This document shows, one piece after another, positions 1 through 8,780 of a stretch of 64,000 nt of DNA. The stretch's first letter is position 1. The number at the start of each line of letters is the position of its first letter. The notes beneath the pieces were generated by a model. It was not told the DNA's origin. It ran no database searches and saw nothing but the letters and a program-made list of their open reading frames with translations. Source of the stretch: Deltaproteobacteria bacterium (GTDB taxonomy: Bacteria; UBA10199; JACPAL01; GCA-016699445); contig CP064976.1 of assembly GCA_016699445.1 (NCBI GenBank), positions 2,294,001 through 2,358,000 on the forward strand, in the 5' to 3' direction. The position numbers and the translations under genes are program-made.

Positions 1-774
1 CTGCTGCCGTCAAGGGGAAGGTCTTGACTATTGCTCCGAGTTTTTCTCTGTATGAATTACAGGGAAAGATGCTTGGAAATAAGGTGATTGAAGTCCCACT
101 CAATTCAAAAGACTTTTCTTTGCCCACAGAAAAGATTTTGAAAGTGATCAAAAAAGAAAAGCCTCATGTGATTTTTTTGCCAAACCCTAATGCTCCAACG
201 GGTAATCTTTTTCCTGAGAAGGACCTTTTGGCGATCATTAAGGCCGCAACGGGTTTGGTGGTAATTGACGAAGCTTATTATCCTTTTAGTGGGTACACGT
301 TTGCCTCAGTTTTAAAAAAATATAAAAATCTGATTTTGCTGAGAACTTTCTCTAAAGCGTTTTCTTTGGGTGGTGTGCGTTTGGGTTATCTAATGGCTCA
401 TCCGGCGATTGCTCAAGAAATCCAAAAAGTTGTTTTGCCTTTTAGTGTGGGGATTTTGTCACAAGTTTTGGGTGAGATTGTTTTAGAAGAAGCTGATTAC
501 GTGGATCGTGTGGTGAAAGAGTCGATTAGAGAAAGAGACTCTCTCTACCAATCCCTTCTTAAGATTAAGGGGATTAAGGTCTATCCTTCATTGACCAATT
601 TCATTTTGTTTCAAGTCTCAAGGCCTCATTACAAAAATTCAAAAAGACCTGGCGGCTCAGGGGATTGTGATACGGGATGTGAGCTCTAAGCACCTCCCCA
701 ATGCCCTCCGTGTTTCCGTGGGAAGTCCGGAAGAAAATCGGGCGTTTTTAAGTGTTGTCAGCTCAAGTTTATGA
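1..774 (+). CDS. hisC: Histidinol-phosphate aminotransferase-like protein, 5' partial, one frameshift
   Basis: A PLP-dependent class I/II aminotransferase of the HisC type, which would convert imidazole-acetol phosphate to histidinol phosphate in histidine synthesis. The frame is open from base 3, so the start lies upstream of the window. Visible family motifs are NPNAPTGN, DEAYYPF, and TFSKAFSLGG, which carries the PLP-binding Lys. After FILFQVS the frame breaks near 621-626. Removing one base of the GG or CC pairs restores a normal C-terminus (LITKIQKDLAAQGIVIRD, then LRVSVGSPEEN) ending at 774. Related aminotransferases such as threonine-phosphate decarboxylase share these motifs, so the exact substrate is inferred. 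The break is probably a sequencing indel. Confidence 0.8.
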
Positions 775-790
775 AAATCTGAACATTCCC

Positions 791-852
791 TTGACCCTCG
801 CATAAAAACTTATATAGGACCTTGCCGGTCATGTAAGACTTGTATAGTCTTA
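791..852 (+). promoter_or_regulatory. suf operon promoter with palindromic operator
   Basis: A candidate sigma70 promoter has TTGACC at 791-796, a 16-base gap and TATAGG at 813-818. Just downstream lies a perfect 7-base inverted repeat, TAAGACT at 834-840 and AGTCTTA at 846-852, separated by five bases. A second possible promoter (TTGCCG at 822-827, 15 bases, TATAGT at 843-848) would place its -10 inside the palindrome. The site lies 20 bases before the Rrf2 start, so autorepression is the obvious inference. Binding is not shown. Confidence 0.55.
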
Positions 853-871
853 TATATAAAGTGAAAACTCG

Positions 872-1345
872 ATGCTTCAATTTAATAGAAAAACTGAATA
901 TGCTTTTTTAGCTATAGAATATGTAGCTCGAAAGGCTGAGGAAGTGCCTGGGGCTGTTACAAGTACTCGTGAGCTTTCTGAGGCTTATCACATGCCCTAT
1001 CCCTTACTGGCTAAGATCATGCAGCAGCTCTCCAATCATGGACTGATTAAGTCCGTGCAGGGGACAAAAGGTGGTTATATCTTAGCTAAGAAAGCGACCA
1101 ATATTTCCGTGGCTGATATTGTCGAGATTTTTGATGGCAGAGTCGCTGTGGCGGATTGTTTTAAAGAAGAGAAGATTACCTGTCCTCAATGGGATGGGTG
1201 CCATATCCGCGATCCTTTTTATGAGCTCAATATGAAGATTTATCAGATGTTGTCAGAGACTAGTATTGCTGATCTTTTAAAGAAGTCGTCTGCACCCCTA
1301 TATCCCATTACCGTTTCTCAAAAATCAAAAGAGGCTTTATCATGA
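872..1345 (+). CDS. Rrf2/IscR-family transcriptional regulator of the suf operon
   Basis: A 157-residue winged-helix regulator of the Rrf2 family, typically an Fe-S sensing repressor of Fe-S assembly genes. The N-terminal helix-turn-helix (about residues 1-60) includes the Rrf2-typical KTEYAFLAIEYVA and the wing region KGGYILAK. Three cysteines near residues 108-122 (spacing C-x7-C-x5-C) match the cluster-binding arrangement of IscR-like proteins. The gene overlaps sufB by 4 bases (ATGA), so it is translationally coupled to the operon it probably controls. Its promoter carries a 19-base palindrome that is a natural operator. It could equally be named SufR- or IscR-like. Confidence 0.88.
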   Translation: MLQFNRKTEYAFLAIEYVARKAEEVPGAVTSTRELSEAYHMPYPLLAKIMQQLSNHGLIKSVQGTKGGYILAKKATNISVADIVEIFDGRVAVADCFKEEKITCPQWDGCHIRDPFYELNMKIYQMLSETSIADLLKKSSAPLYPITVSQKSKEALS

Positions 1346-2775
1346 CAGCCCCCATTCAAGATATTACCAATCAAGAATATAAATATGGATTTGTGACCGA
1401 TATCGAAGCGGATTCTGTGGCTCCTGGATTGAGTGAAGACGTGATTCGCTTTATTTCAAAAAAGAAAAATGAGCCTGAGTTTATGTTGGAATGGCGTTTA
1501 AAAGCCTATCGTCAATGGCTCAAGATGAAAGAGCCTCACTGGGCCTACGCGAAATACCCTCCGATTGATTACCAGGCGACGAGTTATTACTCGGCACCAA
1601 AACCCAAAAAGGAATTAAAAAGTTTGGATGAAGTGGATCCTGAGCTTCTCGATACTTTTAGCAAATTAGGTATTTCTTTGGATGAGCAAAAGCGTTTGTC
1701 GGGTGTGGCGGTGGATGCTGTGTTTGACAGTGTGTCTGTAGCGACAACCTTTAAAGGAAAACTCAAAGAGTTGGGGATTATTTTCTGTTCTTTTTCCGAA
1801 GCGGTCCAAGAACATCCAGAACTGGTACAAAAATATTTAAGCAGCGTGGTTCCGGTGACAGATAATTTTTTTGCGGCTCTCAATTCGGCTGTCTTCACCG
1901 ATGGATCGTTTTGTTACATCCCCAAGGGTGTGCGTTGTCCGATGGAGCTTTCCACTTATTTTCGTATCAATGCCGCCAATACAGGCCAATTTGAGCGCAC
2001 CCTCATCATCGCTGATGAGGGCTCCTATGTGAGCTATCTTGAAGGTTGTACGGCGCCTATGCGTGATGAAAATCAATTGCATGCAGCAGTTGTTGAGCTG
2101 GTGGCTTTAGAGGGCGCGCAGATTAAATATTCGACCGTGCAGAACTGGTATCCAGGCGACAAAAATGGAAAAGGTGGGATTTACAATTTTGTGACCAAGC
2201 GTGGAAAATGTTTCAACCGTGCGAAGATTTCGTGGACGCAAGTAGAGACGGGTTCGGCGATTACATGGAAGTATCCTAGTTGTATTTTGCAAGGGGATGA
2301 TTCGGTTGGAGAGTTTTATTCTGTCGCTGTCGCTAACAATTACCAACAGGCCGATACGGGTACGAAGATGATTCATATTGGTAAAAACACCCGCAGCACC
2401 ATTGTCTCAAAAGGAATTTCGGCAGGGCATGGACAAAATGTCTACCGGGGCCTCGTGAAGATTCAAAAGACAGCGGAGAATGCGCGTAACTATTCCCAGT
2501 GTGATTCTCTCTTGATGGGTGATTTGTGTGAAGCTCATACAGTGCCTGTGATCGAAGTAAAAAATAATTCAGCTCAAATGGAACACGAAGCGTCGACCTC
2601 GAAGATTAGTGAAGACCAGTTGTTTTATTGTAAACAACGAGGGCTTTCGACGGAAGATGCAGTCAATTTGATTGTGAATGGATTTTGTAAACAAGTGTTT
2701 AAAGAGCTGCCGATGGAATTTGCTGTCGAAGCTCAAAAATTATTGGAAGTGAGTTTGGAAGGAAGTGTGGGATAA
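1342..2775 (+). CDS. sufB: Fe-S cluster assembly scaffold SufB
   Basis: SufB, 477 residues, a normal family length. It is the core subunit of the cytosolic SufBCD complex on which Fe-S clusters are built. Family stretches include FTDGSFCYIPKGVRCPMELS, the conserved ANNYQQADTGTKMIHIG, and NYSQCDSLLMGD with its conserved Cys. The C-terminal NLIVNGFCKQVFKELPMEFA is typical. It starts inside the end of the Rrf2 gene and is followed two bases later by sufC. The reading frame is intact. Confidence 0.97.
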   Translation: MTAPIQDITNQEYKYGFVTDIEADSVAPGLSEDVIRFISKKKNEPEFMLEWRLKAYRQWLKMKEPHWAYAKYPPIDYQATSYYSAPKPKKELKSLDEVDPELLDTFSKLGISLDEQKRLSGVAVDAVFDSVSVATTFKGKLKELGIIFCSFSEAVQEHPELVQKYLSSVVPVTDNFFAALNSAVFTDGSFCYIPKGVRCPMELSTYFRINAANTGQFERTLIIADEGSYVSYLEGCTAPMRDENQLHAAVVELVALEGAQIKYSTVQNWYPGDKNGKGGIYNFVTKRGKCFNRAKISWTQVETGSAITWKYPSCILQGDDSVGEFYSVAVANNYQQADTGTKMIHIGKNTRSTIVSKGISAGHGQNVYRGLVKIQKTAENARNYSQCDSLLMGDLCEAHTVPVIEVKNNSAQMEHEASTSKISEDQLFYCKQRGLSTEDAVNLIVNGFCKQVFKELPMEFAVEAQKLLEVSLEGSVG

Positions 2776-2777
2776 AT

Positions 2778-3539
2778 ATGCTAGAAATTAAAAACTTAAA
2801 AGCGCGTATTAAAGATGGTGCTGATGTTTTGGATGGGATCTCTCTCACCATTAATAAAGGCGAAGTGCATGCGATCATGGGGCCTAATGGTTCTGGAAAA
2901 AGTACGCTCGCATCGATTTTGGCTGGAAAAGACGCCTATGAAGTGACTTCTGGTGAAGTCATTTTTGAAGGGAAAGATTTACTCGCTCTCTCAGCCGAAG
3001 ACAGAGCGCGTTCTGGAATCTTTTTAGGATTTCAATACCCAGTCGAAATTCCCGGTGTGGGTAATGCTTATTTTCTAAGAGCTGCGCTCAACTCAATTCG
3101 TAAGAGTCGTGGACAAGAGGAAATGGATACTTTTGAGTTCTTAAAATTGGCCAAACAAAAAGCCAAGCTTCTGGAAATGGATGAAAGTTTTTTAAGTCGT
3201 TTTGTGAATGAAGGTTTTTCTGGCGGTGAAAAAAAACGAAATGAAATTTTTCAAATGTCCATTTTGGAACCTAAGCTCGCTGTTCTGGATGAAATAGATT
3301 CTGGTTTGGATATCGATGCTCTCAAAATTGTATCAAAAGGTGTGAATGCTTTGCGCAGTTCTGAACGTGCCATTGTGATGGTGACTCATTATCAAAGACT
3401 TTTGGATTATATCACTCCAGATTTTGTTCATGTGTTGTCAGGTGGAAAAATTATTCAATCAGGAGATAAAACTTTAGCTCATAAACTTGAGAAGGAAGGT
3501 TATGCCTGGGTGAAGGCACAGGATGCAGCCAATGCGTAA
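2778..3539 (+). CDS. sufC: Fe-S cluster assembly ATPase SufC
   Basis: SufC, 253 residues, the ABC-type ATPase of the SufBCD complex that drives conformational change during cluster assembly. Walker A is GPNGSGKST (about residue 36), the signature is FSGGEKKRNE, and Walker B is LAVLDEIDSGLDIDAL. This last segment has the SufC-typical DEIDSGLD rather than the usual DEPTS. The switch His lies in VMVTHYQRLLDYI. The gene is tightly placed after sufB and its 3' end overlaps the sufD start by 17 bases. Confidence 0.97.
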   Translation: MLEIKNLKARIKDGADVLDGISLTINKGEVHAIMGPNGSGKSTLASILAGKDAYEVTSGEVIFEGKDLLALSAEDRARSGIFLGFQYPVEIPGVGNAYFLRAALNSIRKSRGQEEMDTFEFLKLAKQKAKLLEMDESFLSRFVNEGFSGGEKKRNEIFQMSILEPKLAVLDEIDSGLDIDALKIVSKGVNALRSSERAIVMVTHYQRLLDYITPDFVHVLSGGKIIQSGDKTLAHKLEKEGYAWVKAQDAANA

Positions 3540-4344
3540 TTTTCATTTTAGTAAAGGTGAAGTGGTTCGTGAGCCTGTTTATTTAGAGGCCGTGAATGAA
3601 ATTGTTTTGGAAGAAAAATGCAGACGTTATTGTGGTCGAGCAAAGTTCCAAAATATTTTCATCACAGCCGCATATTCAGATGAACACCACGATTCGATTA
3701 GCTGAAAATGCACGCCTGACACATGTGCGTATTTTGGATTTGGCTCAACAGACTATCAGTAGCCAGCTCAAAAGCGAACAAGCTCGCGGCAGCTTTTTTC
3801 AATCCCAGGTTTTCGATTTGGGAGAAGTCCATGGTAAGCATGAACTGAAAAGTATTTTATCCGGAGAAGGGGCTGAGTGTTTTTGGAAGGGTTATTTATT
3901 TTGGATCAAAATCAACGCTCGTCACATCAGACGACGATTGATCATGCGACACCTCATACGACGAGTGCTGAATATTATAAGGGTATTTTGTCAGGCAGTG
4001 CTCAGGGAGATTTTGAAGGTAAGATTATTGTGCGTCCTCAGGCTCAGAAGACAAATTCTAAACAAATGAATCGCAATATTCTTCTCTCCAAAGACGCTCA
4101 AGTACATACACAGCCTTTGCTCGAAATTTTTGCCAATGATGTGAAATGCCAGCATGGAGCCACAATTGGTCGTCTTGATGAGCAGGCTTTATTTTACCTG
4201 AGGGCGCGTGGGATATCCGCTCCTCAAGCCACTCAAATGCTCACACGTGCTTTTGCGGAAGAGATTGTCGCCAGACAGCCCAATGAGATTTTAAGAAATT
4301 TATTAAGCGATCTTATTTCAAAACGCCTTTTGGAGTTAAACTAA
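3523..4344 (+). CDS. sufD: Fe-S cluster assembly protein SufD, short form, two frameshifts
   Basis: A SufB/SufD-family protein, the partner of SufB in SufBCD. Three overlapping frames must be joined: the N-terminus from 3523, a middle part from about 3610, and the C-terminus from about 3880. The first shift is one extra A in the AAAAA run near 3612. The second is one missing T in the TTTTT run near 3885. Joined, it gives about 273 residues with family motifs such as TTIDHATPHTTSAEYYKGIL, ARPQ-like IIVRPQAQKTN, and HGATIGRLDEQALFYLRARG. SufD is usually near 420 residues, so the N-terminal helical part is absent even after repair. It abuts sufS with a 1-base overlap. Confidence 0.85.
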
Positions 4345-5556
4345 TGGATGTTAAAACCCTGAGAGAAGATTTTCCTATTTTAAGCCAAAAGGTCCATGGC
4401 AAGCCTTTGGTCTATCTTGATAATGCTGCCACCACTCAAAAGCCTCAGACGGTTATTGATACTTTAGTACGTTATTACTCCGAAATTAATTCCAACATTC
4501 ATCGTGGTGTTCATCTCTTGAGTGAAAAAGCGACGGCAGAATATGAATCCAGCCGTCATATTGTGAAAGATTTTTTAGGTGCTGCTCACGATCGAGAAAT
4601 TATTTTTACACGTGGGACAACCGAGTCGATTAATTTAGTCGCGGCTACTTGGGGTAGGACTCATCTGAAGTCAGGCGATGAGGTATTGATTACATCATTG
4701 GAGCACCATTCTAATATTGTTCCTTGGCAAATGCTTTGTCAGGAAAAGGGGGCGATTCTTAAAGTGGCTCCTATCACTGATGCTGGTGATGTTGTTTTAG
4801 ATGAGTTTAAAAAACTACTGAATCCTAAAACAAAAATAGTGGCTTTGGTGCATGTCTCGAATGCTTTAGGGACGATCAATCCCGTCAAAGAGATGGTAGG
4901 CGCAGCTCATGACGTGGGCGCTGTGGTTTTGGTGGATGGAGCTCAGGCAGTAGCGCATCTGGATGTGAATGTTCAGGCTTTGAATTGTGATTTTTATGCT
5001 TTTTCGGCGCACAAACTCTACGGTCCAACAGGGATCGGTGTATTGTATGGTAAAGAAAAACTTTTGAATTCAATGCCACCGTATCAAGGGGGCGGTGATA
5101 TGATTCGAGAAGTCAGTTTTCAAAAATCTACTTACAATGACTTGCCTTATAAGTTTGAAGCAGGGACTCCGGATATTTCAGGTGTGATTGGGTTGGCAGC
5201 GGCGATTCGTTATTTCAAACAATGGGATCATCATGAACTTTTTGCTTATGAACAAGAAATAGTAAGCTACGCAACGGAACGTTTGAAGCAATGTCCCGGT
5301 GTGCGTTTAATCGGCACGTCTGCTACCAAAGTTTCTGTGGTGTCTTTTGTGATGGAGGATGTGCATCCTCATGACATTGGTACCATCTTGGATCACGAAG
5401 GGTTGCAATCCGCACGGGTCATCATTGTGCGATGCCTTTGATGGAGCGTTTGAATGTTCCTGCGACAGCACGTGCGTCTTTGCGATGTATAACACACGTG
5501 AAGAAGTCGATGCCTTGGTGTTGGGTATTGAAAAAGTCAGAAAGGTATTTGGATAA
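4344..5556 (+). CDS. sufS: Cysteine desulfurase SufS, two frameshifts near the 3' end
   Basis: A class V PLP-dependent cysteine desulfurase that takes sulfur from cysteine and delivers it, here probably via SufU, to SufBCD. Motifs are LDNAATTQKP near residue 25, SLEHHSNIVPWQ, and AFSAHKLYGPTG with the PLP Lys. The catalytic Cys sits in RTGHHCAMPLMERL, which is visible only after adding one G near 5400. A second missing G near 5490 restores ASLAMYNTREEVDAL. With both repairs the protein is 404 residues, the normal SufS length, so errors in G runs are more likely than inactivation. The stop overlaps the sufU start as TAATG. Confidence 0.93.
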
Positions 5557-6026
5557 TGTCAGAAAATTTAAAGGATCTTTATCAAGAAGTGATTTTGGAT
5601 CATAACAAAAATCCAAGAAACTTTCGTAAATTAGAAGATTCTAATCGTCATTCTGTTGGCTTTAATCCTTTGTGTGGAGACAAGTTGGATCTCTATTTGA
5701 AAATGGATGGGGACAAAATTGAATCAGTAGGTTTTTTAGGAAGTGGTTGTGCCATTTCAAAATCTTCAGCTTCTGTCATGACGACAGTGGTGAAGGGTAA
5801 AACAAAAAAAGAAGCAGAAGAACTTCTAGATATTTTTTCAGACATGGTGACAGGTAAAAAACAAATGAATGATCAGCTTGTGGAAGATTTTGGAAGTCTC
5901 GCAGCCTTTTCGGGTGTGAGTGAATTTCCTGCACGTGTTAAGTGTGCGAGCTTGGCGTGGCATACATTAAAGGCTGCATTAGAAGGGCAGAATCAAGAAT
6001 CTGTCTGTACTGAAAAAGAGGATTAA
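5556..6026 (+). CDS. sufU: SufU/NifU-type Fe-S scaffold or sulfur-transfer protein
   Basis: A 156-residue NifU N-terminal domain protein of the SufU type. The three expected cysteines are present in NPLCGD, GSGCAISKSS and RVKCASLAWHTLKAAL. The longer spacing before the last Cys, with the MVTGK segment, is characteristic of SufU compared with IscU. In SUF systems lacking SufE, SufU is a zinc protein that accepts sulfur from SufS; that role is inferred from family and position. It is directly downstream of sufS with a one-base overlap and is followed by a DUF59 gene one base later. Confidence 0.93.
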   Translation: MSENLKDLYQEVILDHNKNPRNFRKLEDSNRHSVGFNPLCGDKLDLYLKMDGDKIESVGFLGSGCAISKSSASVMTTVVKGKTKKEAEELLDIFSDMVTGKKQMNDQLVEDFGSLAAFSGVSEFPARVKCASLAWHTLKAALEGQNQESVCTEKED

Positions 6027-6027
6027 T

Positions 6028-6426
6028 ATGTTAGACACAAATCAAAAAGTAGAAACTCCACCGACCAGTGCTCCTTCAATCAATCCAGCTCTGGCCGAAA
6101 CTCCTTTGGAAAAAGTCTCAAAAGAAGATCTTAAAGAGAGAGTGGTTGATATTTTATACACTTGTTTTGATCCTGAAATACCGGTGAATATTTATGAGCT
6201 TGGATTGATTTACACCGTTGATATTGATGAGGCTCAAAATGTGGCGATCAAAATGACACTGACATCGCCAATGTGTCCTGTGGCTGGAAGTTTGCCACCT
6301 GAAGTGCAACAAAAAGTCAGTCGTGTGGCCGGTGTGGCCTCAGCCAAAGTGGATATTGTCTGGGAGCCTGTTTGGACTAAAGATATGATGAGTGAAGAAG
6401 CAAAATTACAATTAGGGTTAATGTAA
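6028..6426 (+). CDS. sufT: SufT-like DUF59/MIP18-family protein
   Basis: A 132-residue protein with a DUF59 domain (about residues 35-125). Its signature is DPEIPVNIYELGLIY, followed by the conserved Cys in TSPMCPVAGSLPPEV and the WEPVW motif. Members of this family (SufT, PaaD, Cia2) help mature Fe-S proteins. The first 30 residues are polar, Pro/Ser-rich and probably disordered. It sits in the suf operon between sufU and the glutaredoxin, supporting a carrier or maturation role. Confidence 0.88.
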   Translation: MLDTNQKVETPPTSAPSINPALAETPLEKVSKEDLKERVVDILYTCFDPEIPVNIYELGLIYTVDIDEAQNVAIKMTLTSPMCPVAGSLPPEVQQKVSRVAGVASAKVDIVWEPVWTKDMMSEEAKLQLGLM

Positions 6427-6437
6427 AAGGAGAAAAT

Positions 6438-6746
6438 ATGAGTGAAGATCTAAAAGAAAAAATTGGTAGTCTTGTTAAAGCCAACGATGTTGTTATTTTT
6501 ATGAAAGGAACTCCCGCAGCTCCTCGTTGTGGTTTTTCCAATCAAGCTGTTCAAGTTTTGAAAACCTTGGGTAAACCCATTGAATCCGTCGACGTCTTGT
6601 CCGACGAAGCTCTTTGGGACGCGTTGGAAGCTTACACCCAATGGCCCACGGTGCCCCAGATTTTCATCAAGGGGGAATTCGTCGGTGGCTGCGATATCGT
6701 GACCGAACTCCATGAGCGCGGTGAATTGCAAAAGATGGTCGCTTAA
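6438..6746 (+). CDS. grxD: Monothiol glutaredoxin, Grx4/GrxD type
   Basis: A 102-residue monothiol glutaredoxin with the CGFS active site in MKGTPAAPRCGFSNQAV. WPTVPQIFIKGEFVGGCDIV carries the cis-Pro TVP and GG glutathione-binding motifs. CGFS glutaredoxins bind and transfer [2Fe-2S] clusters, which fits its place as last gene of the SUF operon. A strong start site, AAAAGGAGAAAAT, precedes the ATG. Confidence 0.95.
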   Translation: MSEDLKEKIGSLVKANDVVIFMKGTPAAPRCGFSNQAVQVLKTLGKPIESVDVLSDEALWDALEAYTQWPTVPQIFIKGEFVGGCDIVTELHERGELQKMVA

Positions 6747-6751
6747 GTTTT

Positions 6752-6798
6752 AGGTTCCTCGAAAATCGGAAAGCCTGTTTGCAATTTTCGAGGAACCT
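6752..6798. repeat. 15-bp perfect inverted repeat between grxD and the AAA+ ATPase
   Basis: Arm AGGTTCCTCGAAAAT at 6752-6766 is perfectly complementary to 6784-6798, with a 17-base spacer. No T tract follows, so it is not a classical terminator, although it could end the suf transcript. It ends 15 bases before the ATPase start and abuts a possible -10 element (GATAGT at 6799-6804). An operator for the ATPase gene is the alternative reading. Confidence 0.75.
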
Positions 6799-6812
6799 GA
6801 TAGTCTTGTTGG

Positions 6813-8042
6813 ATGCCTCATTTAAGACAACGCTATATTCAAGAATCTGTTCGATCAGGTCTAAAGCATAAAGGTATTGTAGGGATCTTTGGCCATCGTC
6901 AGGTTGGTAAAACGACTCTTCTTGAGCAGCTATCAAAGAAATACGTTACCTTGGATCGATCCACCAATTTGCAGCGATCGATGGAGGCTCCGGAGGATTT
7001 TCTGGAGTCAAATCTGGGAAGTTCGTTGCCGTTGGCCATCGATGAATGTCAGCTCTCCCCGAATCTGTTTCCAGCCTTGAAAGAGTATGTTCGTACTCAT
7101 AAACAGCCAGGAATTTTTCTCCTTTCCGGTTCCGTTCGTTTTTCATCAAGGAAAGCTATTAGGGAATCATTAACAGGCCGCATGTTAGCTTACGAACTTT
7201 TACCTTTTTCCATTTCTGAGCTGGAGGGAAAAGCTCTGAAGACTTTACCTTTGGATCTTTTAAGATGTCGTGGTTTTAGCGGGATCAGGTTTTCTTCTTC
7301 TGTTAAAGATTTTAAAAATCCCCATATTTTACAATACCTCAATCTTGGTGGACTACCTGGTATTTGTTTTGTTCGAAATGAACGCGATCGTATTGATATT
7401 ATCGAATCTCAGCTGGATCTTATTCTGGATCGTGATTTGAAGTTGGTGTGTGAAACCAGCCTATCACTTCTTTCTTTAAAAAATTTGGTCAGAATGCTGG
7501 CAGATCTTCAGAATACACCTTTGAACTTATCCGACCTCTCAAGAAAATCGAAAATTTCAGTTCCGACTCTTCGTAAAATCATCACGGGACTTGAGAGCAT
7601 TTTTTTTATTCGCGTGATTCCCTGTGAGGGGAATGAAGTGCGTCCGGTGATTTTTTTAGAAGATCAGGGTGAGGCTTCTTACTTGAGAGCTACGAGAATC
7701 TCTGGGAATCCAGATTACTCTACCAATATCGTTTCTGATCTTGAACGATTAGCTTTTTCTCATCTGCGCATTCCCTTTACATACACTTCAGGAATTCCCT
7801 GGGAAATTTCCCAGTACCGCCAACATGGTGGGGCCTATGTGCCTTTTGTTTTTCGTGCTGAAGGGAAAACTTTAGGATTTATTTGCATGCAAGAATCTTC
7901 TCCCTCGTTAGGTTCTTCTCGCAGTGCCGGATCGTTTCTAACAAAAAATAGCCAATCAAAGCTGGTCTATCTTCATCCTGGAAAAGAAATTAAAATTCTT
8001 AACGAACGCGAGATCGTTCTCCCTATTCAGCTAGTTTTGTAG
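6813..8042 (+). CDS. AAA+ ATPase, COG1373-like (AAA_14/DUF4143 type), copy 1
   Basis: A 409-residue predicted ATPase of the COG1373 family, whose cellular role is unknown. Walker A is FGHRQVGKTTLLEQ (about residue 27), with a Walker B-like LAIDECQLSPNLF near residue 72. The GSVRFSSRKAIRESLTGRM stretch is the sensor region typical of the family. A winged-helix-like segment follows (LSDLSRKSKISVPTLRKII, about residue 245). The C-terminal nuclease-like portion lacks the usual E-T-D-F and E-C-K motifs seen in copies 2 and 3, so the DUF4143 domain is divergent. There is no ribosome-binding site; a -10-like GATAGT sits 8 bases upstream, suggesting a leaderless mRNA. Confidence 0.8.
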   Translation: MPHLRQRYIQESVRSGLKHKGIVGIFGHRQVGKTTLLEQLSKKYVTLDRSTNLQRSMEAPEDFLESNLGSSLPLAIDECQLSPNLFPALKEYVRTHKQPGIFLLSGSVRFSSRKAIRESLTGRMLAYELLPFSISELEGKALKTLPLDLLRCRGFSGIRFSSSVKDFKNPHILQYLNLGGLPGICFVRNERDRIDIIESQLDLILDRDLKLVCETSLSLLSLKNLVRMLADLQNTPLNLSDLSRKSKISVPTLRKIITGLESIFFIRVIPCEGNEVRPVIFLEDQGEASYLRATRISGNPDYSTNIVSDLERLAFSHLRIPFTYTSGIPWEISQYRQHGGAYVPFVFRAEGKTLGFICMQESSPSLGSSRSAGSFLTKNSQSKLVYLHPGKEIKILNEREIVLPIQLVL

Positions 8043-8106
8043 GAAAGTGTGATTTGATACACTCTTTTAGTTTTCTCTTTCTGAAAACTTTTGCTATAAC
8101 CCCTCA

Positions 8107-8780
8107 GTGTCCAGACAAATTCTTCTTCAAGGGGTCTCGAAAATTTACGAATCTAATGGTCTTCCTTCGACGGCGTTGCATGATGTAACGCTGGGAATAG
8201 ATCAGGGTGAGTTTACGGTTCTTGCAGGACCTTCGGGATCTGGAAAATCAACCATACTTCATTTGATTGGTGCGTTGGATCAGCCCTCCATGGGAAGAGT
8301 GTGGTGGTAGGTTCTGATTTGGCCGAAATGTCGCCGGTGGAGCTTTCAAAGTTTCGCCTCAATAAGATTGGCTTTGTCTTTCAGGCTTACAATTTGATTC
8401 CTGTCTTAACCGCTAAAGAAAATGTTGAATATCCACTTCTTCTTCAAAAAGTTTCAAAAAAAGAATTAGAGAATCGTTCGACTGAGCTTTTAGAAAAAGT
8501 GGGTCTTAAAGATCATATGAACAAGCGTCCTACGCAGATGAGTGGGGGACAGCAACAACGTGTGGCAGTGGCGCGAGCTTTGGCAACCAAGCCCGAGATG
8601 ATCTTGGCTGATGAACCGACAGCCAATCTGGATTCTCAAACAGGAGAACTCTTAATCGAGCTCTTTCGTCAGCTTAATGAAGACTACAAAACAACTTTTG
8701 TAATGGCCTCTCATGATCCTGAAGTCATCAGTCAGGCCAAACGTGTTGTGCGCCTTAAAGATGGGAGGGTGATGCTATGA
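8107..8780 (+). CDS. LolD/MacB-type ABC transporter ATPase, one frameshift
   Basis: ATPase of a lipoprotein-export or MacB-like ABC transporter. Walker A is AGPSGSGKSTILHLIG, the Q-loop is GFVFQAYNLIPVLTAKENV, the signature is MSGGQQQRVAVARAL and Walker B is MILADEPTANLDS. The frame breaks near 8298-8302: one missing G in GTGGTGG restores GRVVVVGSDLAEMSP and a 224-residue protein of normal length. The GTG start is supported by the leading SRQILLQGVSKIYES. A TATAAC at 8095-8100 lies 6 bases before it, so translation may be leaderless. The 3' end overlaps the permease gene by 4 bases. Confidence 0.9.

Noticed and set aside
8042..8075. A terminator after ATPase copy 1 (AGTGT-N8-ACACT)
   Set aside because: The stem is only five bases and the following T run is interrupted, so support is too weak to list.
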